A stretch of DNA of 64,000 nucleotides. Source: Cyanophora paradoxa. Lineage: Eukaryota > Glaucocystophyceae > Cyanophorales > Cyanophoraceae. Location of the stretch: the NCBI GenBank assembly GCA_004431415.1, contig QPMI01000035.1, forward strand, positions 62,001-126,000. The letters are read 5' to 3'. Shown here piece after piece: positions 24,401 to 35,455 of this stretch. The position numbers and the translations under genes were made by a program. The notes under the pieces were generated by a model. It was not told the origin of the DNA. It ran no database searches and was given only the letters and a program-made list of their open reading frames with translations. Each line of letters starts with the position of its first letter. The stretch's first letter is position 1.

Positions 24401-27400
24401 ACGCGGGCGGGCTACGATCGAATTTCCCTCTGAAATATCAGAGTCCCGGCCGCCCACCGTCGACGACCAGGAGGAGGGCGGGATGGCGGGGCGGGGCGGG
24501 GCGGGGGGCGAGAGGGGAGCTAGGGGAAACCGGGACGCTGGGAGGCTAGACAGATAGATAGGTAGTTAGATAAATTCAACACTAGAGACTAGATGGAGGC
24601 GAGGTCTAATTAGATAGAGATAGATAGACTCAAAGCCGCACCGTCGACGACGAGGACAAGGGCGGGGCCCCGCGCCGCGTCCCCTCGGCCGGCGCCAGGG
24701 TCCGCGAGCGCGGGCGGGGCCGGGAAGGGCGCCGGGGCCGGGAGCGCAAGCAAGGCCCCCGGCGCCCGCCCCTCGCGATCGCGATCTCGATCTCGGTCCC
24801 GGTCCCCGCCGGCTCCTCCCTGCCCGGCCCCGGCCCCGGCCCCGGCGGCCGAGCCCCAGGCGAGGGAGACTGCGCCCGGGCCCTCCGGGTCCGCTGCGCC
24901 CGCCTCAGCGGCGAAGAGGACGGAGAGAGAAAGAGGGAGGGGGAGGGGGGAAAGAGAGCGGAGAGCGGATAGATGAAAGGAGGCCGAGATAGATTGTTGT
25001 ATTTTAATTATAAGTTGATTGCAAAGATTTCAAAGACTCGCAGGTTGATGATATAATAATCGTGCGCAAAAGCAAATCGAAAGGGCGCACGGAGGGCGAA
25101 GGGCCAGGAGAAGAAGAAGGTGGAGCCGTGCCCGAGGGCGCTCTCGCAGCCGATGCGGCCCCCCGCGCGGCTCACCAGCTCCTTGGAGATCGCGAGGCCG
25201 AGCCCTGGGCATGAGGAGGAGGAGGAGGAGGTGGCCCGGCCGTCAGAAGAAGAAGAGAGTGCAGGGCAAGGCAATTAGTAGTCTCTCGCTAGAGGGCGGG
25301 GCGGGGCGGGGCGGGGCGGGGCGGGCGCGCCGGTGCCGCCGGGGTCGGTGGAGGAGGCCTCGGCGTGGGCGCGGAAGAAGGGCGTAAAGAGCAGCGGCAG
25401 CATCTCGGGGTCGATCCCGGGGCCTGCGGCGATGCGTCGGGGGCGGGGCGGGCTTGGAGAGCGGGGGGAGAAAGCGGGGCGGCTGCAAAAGAGCGGGGCG
25501 GGGCGGGGCGGGGCGGGGGCGGCAAGCCCGCCGAGCCCCTTCAAATCATCATCACGGGGGATCCGATCCGATGCGATCCGGAAGAATGGGGGCGGGAACG
25601 AGCGAGAGCGAGGTCGAGAGGCGGTCGGCGCAACGGAGTCCCGGACGGAGGGAGCCCCGGATCTAGGATGGGGGCGGGAGCGAGCGAGGTCTAGAGGAGG
25701 CCGGCGCATCTAGAGGAGGTCTAGAGGAGGAGGAATTAGGATGCGCACCGGAGTCGCGGATGGAGAAGCGGACGGTCACGATCGAGGCCGGGCGCTCCCG
25801 AGAGGACGGGGACCCGGACCCGGCCCCCGCCCCGGCCCCGGCCCCGGGCCCGGGCCCCTCCACCACCTCCGCCGAGACCGTCACCGTCCCCGCCGCCGTG
25901 TACTGGAGCGGGGGGTCAGGCGAAAGAGCGGGCTGGAATGCCAACGTTGGCTCAGGAGCTAGGGAAGGCAGCGGGGTCCGGCAATATGTAAAGTCTTTCA
26001 TGCACGTAGATAGATATACAGATAGATAGACTTATGGATCAGAACCCTTCGGCACCTTGAGGGCGTTGTTGAGGGTGGATTTAGATAGATAGATAGATAG
26101 ATAGATAGGTGGAAAGAATGTAGAAAGAATATAGGCTTATAGGCAATGATAAAAGCTTATAGATCGAAACCCTCGGGCACCTTGAGGGCGTTGTTGAGGA
26201 GGTTGAGTAGGACCTCTGCGGGGGAGAGGGAGGGGCGTCAGGGGGCGCCCCGGGGGAAACCGCCCTAGATTCTAGTTACAAGATTCTATTTATTAGATTC
26301 TAGTGTTAGATTACACCAGGGAGGGGCGTCAGGGGGCGCGCCGGCCTCGGGAGGGGCAGAGGACTCCCGGGGAGGGGACGGGGGGAGGGGAAGGGGGGGT
26401 ACGCACGGCGGAGGCGGTCGGGGTCGGACTCGAGGACGGGGGGCAGCCGCGGGTCAAGCGCGCTCGAGACCCGGATCCCCTTCATGTCCGCCTGCGCTCC
26501 GCCCGGAGGGACCCGTCAAGCGGCAGGCGGGCAGGCAGCGCGGCGGCGACCTCCCGGGTCCAATAATAGGGCGTCACACTGCAGCAATATCCCACGGCCC
26601 AGGGCCGACGGAGGATAGACACCAGAGCGCCCTCCCCACACCTGCCCTCCCCGCACCCCTCCCCCTTGCCCCTGCCCTCCCCACCCCTCCCCCCTGATAA
26701 TACTCGGAGAGTACTAGACACCAGACGGAGAGCGCGGACGGAGAGCGCTAGACACCAGACCGCTAAGCAATAGAGCGCCTTCCCCTTCCCCCCAAATTAG
26801 AAACCCGAATCGGACCTGGTACTGGATCATGCGGACGGCCCCCGCGACGACCTCCCGCACGTCCAGCGGCGCCTGAGGGGCCTCAGAGGGGAAAGGGGGG
26901 AGGGGGGGGGGGAAGGGGGGGGGGGCGCACGCGGCGGAGGGCGAGGGAGCCGGCCTCATGCGCTGGAGGGGGGGGGGGGGGGGGGGGGAAGAAGTTAGCA
27001 CTCTAGAGGAGAAGTTGGCACTTCAGAAGAAGAAGTTAGCAGTTTGGTCGGGCGGCTAGCTAGCTAGCACTCTAGTCGGGTCGTCGTGCGCTGGCGGAGG
27101 GCGCCCGGGCGAAATTGAAGGCGAGGAGGGCGGCGGGGAAGGAGGGAAGGGGGGAAGGCGCCGGCCGGCCAGCGAGCTGGCTGGCTGGCCGGCCAGTTTT
27201 GGGGGTACGGCACCTGGAAGTCCAGCAGGTCGTTGATGAGCACCAGCAGGTGGTCTGATCGAAGAAGAAGAAGAAGACAAAGAGGGAAAAGGATAATCAT
27301 ATGCAGAGTCTTCTAGAGTCCTATATAAGTACGGACCGCCGCAGCGGAGGGCGCTCTTGAGGAAGGCGGCAGCGTCCTCGGGGAGCGCCGCGCAATCCAG

Positions 27401-29464
27401 CGCCAGCTCGCACATCCCCAGCATCCCGTTCAGCGGCTGCCCCGCCCCGCCCCGCGTCAGGGTCAGGGTCAGGCGTTCAGCTAGGGGCGGGGCCAGGGAC
27501 CGCTGCTAGGCTAGGCTGGGCCAGGGACCGGGGTGCGGGCCGGGGCGGCCTCGGGGACCTCTCTCGGGCTCGGGGGCGCGCAGGGCGGGGCCGAGGCCTC
27601 CTTTCAGGGGCGGGGGCGTGGCGCTCTCATAGGGGCGACGGGCCGGCGTGGCGCACGGTGCGCATCTCGTGGCGTTAGAAACTCAGCTAGGGCTGCTAGG
27701 GACCGCTGCAAGGCTGTAGCTGCTAGGCTGCAGCCGCTAGGGGCGGCGCTCTCGTAGGGGCTGGCCAGGCGCTCGGCTAGGGGCGGGGCCAGGGACCGCT
27801 GCTAGGCTAGGGTGGGCCAGGGACCGGGGTGCGGGCGGGGGGCGGCCTCGGGGACCTCTCTCAGGGGCCCAAGGTCAAGGCCTTCTCTCAGGGCGGGGCG
27901 GGGGCGGGGGCGGCGCTCTCGTAGGGGCGGGGCTCTGTGCGGGCGGGGCGGCGAGGCGCACGGTGCGCATCTCGTGGGACATCGTCGAGAGGAACTTCTT
28001 CGTCGCCACCGCCCGCGCCTTCGTCTCTGCGCGGGGGCGCCGCGGTGTTGGCGAGGCGGGGGCGGGGGCGGGCGAGGCAGGGGCGAGCGAGGGCGGGGGC
28101 GCGTGGGAGGGGCGAGGGCCCGCATGGCGGGGACAGGAGGCGGAGGATAGGTAGATAGATAGAAGCTGGTCCGAGGCGAAGGGTTCGAAGCCGGTCCGGG
28201 GCATCGATATAAGCCGGTCCGGGGAAGACGTGAAGGCGCGGACGGGGCGGAGCGGGGCGGGACGGGCGGGCGGGGCTGGGCGGGGCGGGGCGGGGCGGGG
28301 CGGGGCGGGGCGGGGCGGGGCGGGGCGCGCGTCTAGATACATAGGGGGACGAGGGGGCGCGGCGGTGGGCAGATAGACTAGGTATTGGAAGGCTTAGAAT
28401 TGGAAGGGGCGGGCGTCTAGATACATTGAGGCGGACCGACGCGGATCTCGGTCTTAGAACTAGACGGGGGCGGGGGTGGGGGCCCCTCTTACGCTTTCGA
28501 AAAGCGCCGGTTCTAGGGCCGGGGCGGGGCGGGCGGACCGACGCGGATCTCGGTCTCGCGGGAGAGGAGCCCCGCGAAGGCGGCGAAGCGCGCGTGCACG
28601 TCCAGCAGCAGCGGCTGCGGGAGGAAGGGGGGAAGAGTTAGGAGGGGGGGAGGAGGAGGGCGGCACTGCGACTGCGAAGGGGCGGGCGCTCTAGTCTCCC
28701 AATCTTCTCTTAATGAGGAGGAGGATACGATCTCGATCTTCTTATATTCTTCTTCTTGGAAGAAGGGAGGGGGCGAAAGGGCGCGCCTGGAAGCGGGAGA
28801 GCTCGGCGAGGGCGCTCTGGAGGGGCGCCGCAACCGCCCCGCCCGGGGCCGGCCTGGTACTCCCCGCCGGGCCCGCGCCCCCCGGCGGCGGCGGCCTCGG
28901 AGCGAGCCCTGCAGCGAGCGCGAGGCCCGCCGCCGAGGGGCGCCGCGGCCCGTCGGGACCCGGGCCGGCGCCCGCCCCGCCCGGATCCGTGGCCGGGGCC
29001 GGGGCGAGGGAGAGGGAGAGGGTGGAGGCGGGTCCCTTGGCGGAGGAATCGCCCTCGCGCGTGTGCGAGAGCAGGTCCGACGTCATGCGCGAGAGCGTCT
29101 GCCGCGCAGGTTAGATAGATAGATTTTATTTGTATTTGTTTGAAGGCACTTCTTAGCGCTTCTATTTATTTTATTTGTATTTGTTTGTAGGCGCTTCTAA
29201 GCGATTCTAAGTGGTTCTAAGCGCTTCTTTCTCTCACCTGCTGGACGACGGTGAGGGACGAGTGCAGCTCCTCTAGGGGGCGCGCGATGTACGCCCCCAG
29301 CACCACCGCCGTCCCCTGCGAGTGAAGGCGAGGTTCAGGTGGGGCGGGGCGGGGGCGCCCCCGTCAACTCTTTCGGGCGTTTCTTTTCCAGGGGAGGGGG
29401 GAAGGGCCCCGCGGGGGTCTTTGGCGCCTCTTTGCTTTCGTCATCCGCTGCAGCTGGCGGGGGT

Positions 29465-29495
<31 letters not shown>

Positions 29496-32405
29496 TGGGA
29501 AGTCTAGGGCGGGGTCTATGGGGCCGCAGGGGCTCGATGGGGAGGGTGTCATCCACCGGCAACGGGAGAGAGTTAGATAGAAAGATGAGGAGGCTTCGAT
29601 AGATGAGATGATGCGAGGATATTAGATCTTAGAAGGCTTGGGATCTCTAATGAAGACTCGGACTCGAGAGAGAGATATAAGAGCTAACGGGCGGACGGGG
29701 GGGTACGCACGATGCCGAAGAGGAGCCAGAGGGCGTTGGAGATCGAGATGATGAGCACCGAGCGGTTCAGCTGCCCCGGCGCCCCGCCCGCTCAGAAGGA
29801 GGCCCGCCGAGCCGACCGGCGGGGGCGCCGGCTAGCCGGCCAGCCTGCTAGCCGGCCCGCTAGCGAGCCAGGCGAACGTTCGCAGAGCCGCGCGCGAGCC
29901 GCAGGCTCGCTTATTCGGCGTGCCGGCTACTCGTGCCGGCTAGGCTAGGCTAACCACAGCCTCGCTTATTCGGCGTGCCGGCCAGGCTTCGGCTAGTTCA
30001 TCCCGAAAGGGCGCCCCCCGATCTCAGACGGTCGCGCTCACCTGGGCGAGGACTGTCTCCTCCGGGACGCTGACGAAGACGTTCCAGGAGAGGCCCGGGG
30101 AAGCCACTGGACCTTTTGTGTACAGGTGCTTCCGCCCCTCGGTGACCACTGCGGGATCAATTGTCAGTCCGAGTGGAAATCGAACTCAGCTTGGCTCGAT
30201 TTATGTACCCGTGAAGAACTCGCCCCGGTCAGGAGCCTGTTTTGCCTGCGACTGCGCGGGAAGGGCCGAGCCGTCGGACCAGATCGTATCAGATCAGATC
30301 TGATCTGAGAAGCTCACGTCTTGAAAGATGGCGCGGACGAGGGCCGAGGGGCTGTTCCCCGCCTGCTCGGGCGCACGCGGAGTAAGATGAGGCGACCAAT
30401 ACGTTACCAAGCCGCTTAGTTTGTTGTTAGATTCGTTATTAAGTTAGTCAGGCCGGGCGCACGTAGACGGGCTGTATGCCCTCGTCCATGAGGAGCGCCT
30501 GCGCGTTTGTCAGATCAGATCAGATCAGATCAGACCTCAGATCGGATCGGATCGGATCGGATCGGATCGGATCTGAGCGCGCCTGCTCGTTCGTCGAGAC
30601 GGCGACCATGTGCCCACTGCTCAGATCAGACGGTCAGACATCGGATCGGATCGGATCGGATCACATCTGATCTGAGCGCGCCTGGAGGATGTGACGAAGA
30701 TGAGGGCCGAAGGGCGGGTTCTGGCGATGTACGCGGAGATGGTCCCCACCCCGACAGAAACGACGGATATGCCCAGCTTCCGCTCAGATCAGATGGATCG
30801 GGTCGGATCAGATCGGATTATGGGCAAGCACCATGGGGCCGGGGTCGTCGGAAAGGCCCGAGAGCGGCGCAGGCGCCTCCGAAACGTTGGGTACCCCGGA
30901 GGGGACGCCGAGGACAAGGCTCGAGATGCGCGGCCGCGGGCGGATGCCCGATGCGTACTACTCACGAGTCAGAAGGCGCGGGGGGGGGGAAGAAGGGGAT
31001 ACCTCGAATGCGATGCGGTCCGAGTCGGCCCACGTAGGGGTCTTCAGGGTTACACGGGAGAGGTCTGCGGCCGCGTCGCGCGGGGCAGGGCGGGAAGGCG
31101 GGGATCTAATCTGGAGCGCCCGCACCGTTCCAGGCGGTGAGGGTCGGGCTCGCCAGGACCTTCTCGTACATGCCCGTGAGGGTGCGCGGCGCCGGCTCGC
31201 GGCTCAAGAGCTCGAGGGGCTGCCCCCGGTTTGTGCCCGAGTAGAAGCTCAAGTGAGTCCCATTGGAAAGCTGCGGAGTAGATCCGGGCGGCGTCAGCGC
31301 GGGCGGGCGGGCGTAGACGGGCTGGAGGGCGGCGGGCGGGCGCAGCGCGCGCCATAACGTCAGGGCTGCTGCAGCCCCACAGGCCGCCGCCCCCGCAGTT
31401 CCGCACGGCGACGATCGTGTTGTCCGTGAAGCGGACGGCGGCCGTGATCGCGCCCACCTCGATGTTCGCGCCTGCGGCGCGCGGGCGTCGGATGCAGCGC
31501 CGGCGCGCCCGCGCTGGCGGGCTGGCGGGCGGGCCGGCGAGCGAGCTAGCGCTGCGCCGGCGGGCGGACGGGCGGCGCCGGCGGACTGGCGCGGGAGGGG
31601 CTCACCCACTGTGCCCGTCATGGCTTCCTGAGACCGGCCGCGCAGCGTGAGCCGAGGCGCGAATCCCCCGTAGCGCGAGCGGCGCCCCCAGTGCACGCAC
31701 CAGCGTTTCCCGCCACATCCCTTTCTCGAGCGCCCCCTGCGCGGCCGCCCGCGTCGGCGAGTGGAGGAGGCCGCGCGCAGCGCACCGCGGCCACGCGCGC
31801 GCACCGTCTCGAAGAGAGCCTTCGTCCTGTGGCTAATCCGCTGGGCGCGCTCGAGGTAGCTCCCGAGCAGAGCCGTCGCGCCAGACTTCGCCTCCTCCAA
31901 GAGACCGCCCGTGACCTCGTGCACGTTCCGGAGAGCATAGTGGTACGCTGCGCGATGCGTCAGCTTGGACGGGCCGCACGGCGCACGCGCGCGCGGGCGA
32001 CGCTGACTGAAAGCTGCGGGCGGGAGAGCTAGCTCAGAAGACGAACGAGCGGCATGAAAATGGCTGCTCGCACGCGCACCCCATGAGAATGCAGTCGCGC
32101 CACCGATATAGAGAATCTGCTGAAGCGGTTAGGGCGAGCTCCGAGCGTCCGACGCGGATCCCCCGACGCCAGGCCCGGAACTTTAGCGCTTCCAGGACAC
32201 CTCCCGCCCTCCGACGCACGGAGAGTATCACAATGAGGCGTCTGATCGTCAAGACGGACCGCGACTTCTGGCTCCCGGCCACGGGGGCGGCGAATGACGC
32301 AGTGCTCTGCTTCCTGCTATCATCGCCTCCTCCAGCCCGCGGAGACCGGGACTCCCCGTACACGCCGTCAACTTTGCTGATGGGCGACACCGTCGACCTC
32401 TGCAT
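21451..32405 (-). CDS. Hybrid sensor histidine kinase (Cache-like, HAMP, HisKA, HATPase, two receivers)
   Basis: Senses an outside signal and passes phosphate His to Asp. From ATG 32405 ([17 protein letters not shown]) a basic/hydrophobic stretch RRLIVILS precedes an extracellular Cache-like region: [20 protein letters not shown] (31850), [20 protein letters not shown] (31440), [18 protein letters not shown] (31160), [20 protein letters not shown] (30740), [17 protein letters not shown] (30070). A membrane helix follows ([20 protein letters not shown], 29770; [20 protein letters not shown], 29310) leading into HAMP. HisKA has [11 protein letters not shown] at 27990 and [13 protein letters not shown] at 27430. 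The ATPase has [11 protein letters not shown] at 26210, [11 protein letters not shown] at 25400 and [10 protein letters not shown] at 25200. Receiver 1: VLVVD 24650, [14 protein letters not shown] 24220, [10 protein letters not shown] 23780, FLTKP 23260. Receiver 2: [10 protein letters not shown] 22515, [19 protein letters not shown] 22410, MPVLDG 22210, AGMDD 21985. Stop 21451. Dozens of introns; exon edges approximate. Confidence 0.8.
23466..23575. repeat. (GGCG)n microsatellite in a kinase intron
   Basis: About 110 bp of nearly perfect GGGC tetranucleotide units, in an intron inside the receiver-1 part of the histidine kinase gene. Confidence 0.9.
24455..24664 (-). repeat. Exon-end duplication (receiver 1 beta-1 strand)
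   Basis: The exon end coding LVLVVD plus its donor (24639-24664) recurs 184 bp downstream in gene direction (24455-24480) coding LLLVVD. Only the upstream copy has further coding sequence before it, so the lower copy is probably an intronic echo or a mutually exclusive exon. Confidence 0.6.
26051..26199 (-). repeat. Exon-end duplication (ATPase N box), with GATA microsatellite between
   Basis: A 24-base block coding LNNALK with its GTGCC donor occurs at 26176-26199 and again at 26051-26074, and similarity continues into the flanking intron. Between them is a (GATA)n run at 26083-26108. Confidence 0.75.
27470..27977 (-). repeat. Tandem ~300-bp intron duplication carrying the HisKA exon end
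   Basis: Two copies about 300 bp apart share GGGCCAGGGACCGGGGTGCG, then GCGCTCTC, then a 23-base block (27654-27676 and 27954-27976) that encodes HEMRT plus the GTGCGCC donor. The copy at 27976 belongs to the full phospho-acceptor exon; the other is an intronic echo. Confidence 0.8.
28281..28326. repeat. (GGGGC)n array
   Basis: Nine or so GGGGC units in tandem in a kinase intron; similar shorter arrays lie at 25295-25325, 25495-25520 and 40200-40232. Potential G-quadruplex former on the plus strand. Confidence 0.85.
28431..28556 (-). repeat. Exon-end duplication (ETEIR block)
   Basis: A 24-base block coding ETEIR and its donor at 28533-28556 recurs at 28431-28454, 102 bp downstream in gene direction, inside the next intron. 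Confidence 0.7.
30511..30680. repeat. GATCA/GATCG short tandem arrays
   Basis: Runs of AGATC and CGGATC pentamers at 30511-30574 and 30640-30665, each followed by CTGAGCGCGCCTG; related words at 30295-30310, 30785-30825 and 38870-38910. They lie in introns of the kinase and of the secreted-protein gene. Confidence 0.8.
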
Positions 32406-32856
32406 GACTATGGCTGGCCCTGGCCGTGCATAACCTACGCTGGGAGCGTTGCTTCTAGAAGCGCATCCGATGATCAGCGCGCGCGCTGCTGCCGGACCGC
32501 GGCGCTACCAGGTCAGGCAGGTGTGTCGTCGATCCCCACCAGGCTAGGGAACTTGCAGTTGTGCCAGGGTACATGTACAGTCGCTCCGTAAAAAGCGATC
32601 GCGAGCGAGTTTACCAGCTCCGATCCGGCCACACTGCCGCCACAGTACCGGTACCAGGCCAGGCTGGGAAATTAATATTGCAACTCGGCAAACGCCGCTT
32701 ACCTTTTGCTGCCAAATTTGACATTTGGGACCTGCGAACTTCGGAACTACGGCTGGTCTGAGCTTGGAGAAGCAAAACAATGCCACTGGAAACCTTGCCC
32801 AATGGTGTAATTGTCCATTTCATTTGTTAAGGAGTAAAAAAACAAGCGGTTCCAGC
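32406..32856. other. Upstream region of the kinase; diverged direct repeat
   Basis: Holds one copy (about 32433-32630) of a roughly 190-bp sequence whose diverged partner is at 33565-33750 on the far side of the MITE. Shared words include GGGAGCGTTG, CTTCTAGAAGCGCATC, ACAGTCGCTCCG and CGAGTTTACC. No gene seen. Confidence 0.5.
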
Positions 32857-33371
32857 CAGTGATGTTAACCTTACCAGTAATATTCTGTAATATACATTAT
32901 AATAATGCATTATAATAATATTATTGTAATAGTGCCACTTTCCGGGGTTACAGGTAATATAAGGTGTATTACAGGTTGGAAAGACCCCCTTATTTCACGA
33001 GCAGCAGCGCTCTGCGACGTACCTACACGTTATTCAACAACATACAAGCTATATTTGACAGTTCTGATGACCAGGAAGCTCTTTAACAGCCCCGTTCGAC
33101 CTTGCTTGATGGGGTACCACTGTAGCGTGCCTCAAAAGGACTCTTAAACCTTGTTAGCAATAAGCTTAAAGTCACATCTTGCATCTTTCACGTGATAAGA
33201 GAGTGTTTCGGACAGATTAGCATCAAGAATAAGCAGCGCAGGGGTGCGGGAATGGGGTTTCTATGAGGTATTACAGGTAATATAGTATAATATTAGTAAG
33301 GTTTATTTTTAAAACATTAAACATTATCGGTAATAGTGCATTTTTGGGATTAATTAGTAATAACATCACTG
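32857..33371. mobile_element. hAT-type MITE, 515 bp
   Basis: Ends in perfect 11-bp inverted repeats: CAGTGATGTTA at 32857-32867 and its complement TAACATCACTG at 33361-33371. Both sides are flanked by the same 8 bases, GTTCCAGC (32849-32856 and 33372-33379). An 8-bp target duplication and a CAGTG start are hallmarks of the hAT superfamily. The interior is AT-rich with repeated GTAATA/TATTAC words near both ends, as expected for transposase-binding subterminal motifs. It has no transposase, so it is non-autonomous. The intact target duplication suggests a fairly recent insertion. Confidence 0.85.
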
Positions 33372-34593
33372 GTTCCAGCCCGCATAGTACTGTGGTTTAA
33401 TTTCGGGTAGCCATGGAACCCTTTCGCTGGCGGAAAACGCCAATCATTTACTACAGCAAGTCGACTCAAAAAGCTTCAGTCTAAAACTTACTCGGGCGAT
33501 TTGGTGATTGGACAATTTAAATCATAAAGGATTCTGATCGGTTTCTGGAGCTACTTGATTATCGCCCTGGGAGCGTTGTTGGCTTCTAGAAGCGCATCAG
33601 CGCGCGCGCTGCCGATCGGCCGCGCGCTAGCAGGCCGGTGAGCGCGCTTCGTTAATCGTCCGCCGCCGCCGCGAGTTTGGGGTTGCGAATGCAGCTGCCG
33701 GGGTACAGTCGCTCCGCCTTAACAGAGCGAGTTTACCGGCTCCACGATCGCGATCATGCAGGGCGCGCGGATAACTTAGTAACGTGGCCGGTCGGCCGGC
33801 GCCGCGCGCGCGCAGGGCCGGCTGCGCATGCGCCGCGCACGCCGGCGATCGATCGAGGCATTAACAGTGCATGTCATTGCATTCGCGCTGATCGCTGATC
33901 GTGCACGCACCGGCTCGCTCCATGATCCACCTTGTACATGCGCATGTGTGTCATTGTGTGACACTGCAGCTGCAGCTGACACGTGCAGCTGACACGTGCT
34001 CGTACGCGTGCTCGAGCTAGCGCTCTCGTTTAATTTCCAAGTTCGCCGTCGCGGCGATCGATATCGATCGCGGCGTCACGGCGTCACCCGCCACCGTGGC
34101 ACGGCCCTCCCCGCCCGGGCCCGCCCCCCGCCGCGCAGTCCCCGGCCCGCTGGCGCTGCTCTTCACGCCCCTCTTCCTTCACGCCCTTCTTCCGCACCCG
34201 CACGGAGCCTCGAAGGCCTCCTTCATGCTCATGATCACCTCTGAATCTAGATCTAGATCTAGATCTTGAGCTCTGCTAGCGCTCCGAGCGGCGCAGGGGA
34301 GGCTGGCAAAGACGCATCGATATCTGATCATGAATCCTCTCTCCAGTCTCATGATCAGGGCCTGGCGCAACCCTGCGCGGGCGACGCCGTGAAGGCGCCA
34401 GCGCCTTCGGGGCGGCCCGCAGGGTCGAGGGCGAGGCGGGGCGGAGTGAGATGGCCGGGGTCTCCGCTGCGAAGCCCGCGGCGGAGGAGGAAGGGCGGGC
34501 GGCGACGCCACCACGGGTCGGGAGCTCGAGGCCGGCGAGGGGCGTCCGGCGCCGCGGGGGACGCGCCCGGAGAGCGCAGGCTCGCGCTCTTCT
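33372..34593. other. Intergenic; second copy of diverged direct repeat
   Basis: Contains the partner repeat (33565-33750), AC/GT palindromes such as CTGCAGCTGCAGCTG near 33965, and TCTAGATC repeats near 34245-34265. Long GC-biased frames from 34100 to 34560 show no family resemblance. No gene supported. Confidence 0.4.
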
Positions 34594-35167
34594 CTAACGA
34601 TTGAAGACAAGTTTGACCAGAGCGTACTCGACGTCCTTGTTGTCGAGTGGCATGACGATGAATGCTCCGCCTGCGGATGCATGCGTCGTGCGCGAGAGGC
34701 ACGCGGCAGCGCGCGCGCTGAGTGGATCCTAGGCGCTGCTGCGCACCGAGATCGTCAGTCTTGGCGTCATGCCGCGTCCACCCGAGTTCGTGGATGTTAA
34801 CGCAGGCGTCAAGAACATTCTGGAGGCTGTTGCCCTGCGGACGCGCGGGGCCGGGAAAATGCGTCGAGACGCGGTTCGCGCGTGGAAGAAATAGCGGGCG
34901 GCGGACTGTGTACAGCCGCTTGCTCGGCCCGGCTGCCAGCTCGGCGGGCGTCAGCCCAGCCGCGGTCACGGCCCGGTCGATCTCAGCAACCTTCGAAACA
35001 CGCAGTAAGCAAGAGTTTTGAGCGTTCGAGCGCTTGCTTTGCCAGGGGGCTCACCGCGTCGTGGACAAGCCGACCGCGCGCGCTAATCGCTGCCTCATCG
35101 AGCTCCAACGCTAGCCCAGGGTCGTCGCGCTCCACCATCATCTTCATGACCATCTCCTTGAACTCCA
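34594..35167 (-). CDS. Unrecognised small protein, 3-4 exons
   Basis: Starts MEFKEMVMKMMVERDDPGLA at 35167 and continues ELDEAAISARGRLVHDAVSP and KQALERSKLLLTACFEG. A second exon, near 34980-34760, reads VAEIDRAVTAAGLTPAELAA and NSLQNVLDACVNIHELGWTR; the last reads GGAFIVMPLDNKDVEYALVK and ends LVFNR-stop at 34594. No membrane segment. I do not recognise the family. The sensible amino-acid composition compared with the alternative frames supports a real gene. Confidence 0.45.
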
Positions 35168-35455
35168 TTTGCTCCAAGTAACGAAGGCCTAGGCGCGGTT
35201 TGCAGCTGCGAACGCAGTCTCTGGGGTACGTGTGCGGTTTAGGCCAGCCTCGCACTGCAGAGCATCGCTTCGAATTCGAATCCCAATTGGTCCTCATACG
35301 ACTCAGATACTAACGCTACATTGCGCATCAACTCCATACCTGCAGGTAGCATCTTTCTCAGCCACGTCAATTCCGCCCCCGCTTGAGCGCGTGCTCCGGG
35401 CCTCGACCGTGACGCACCGAAATCTCCGCAACATCGCCTGGCAAGCCTCGAGGCG

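Noticed and set aside
32905-33147. 80-codon frame inside the MITE as a transposase fragment
   Set aside because: No transposase motifs and it includes host-like sequence; the element looks non-coding.
35265-35300. GAATTCGAATCC resembling a tRNA T-arm
   Set aside because: No matching acceptor, D or anticodon arms around it.
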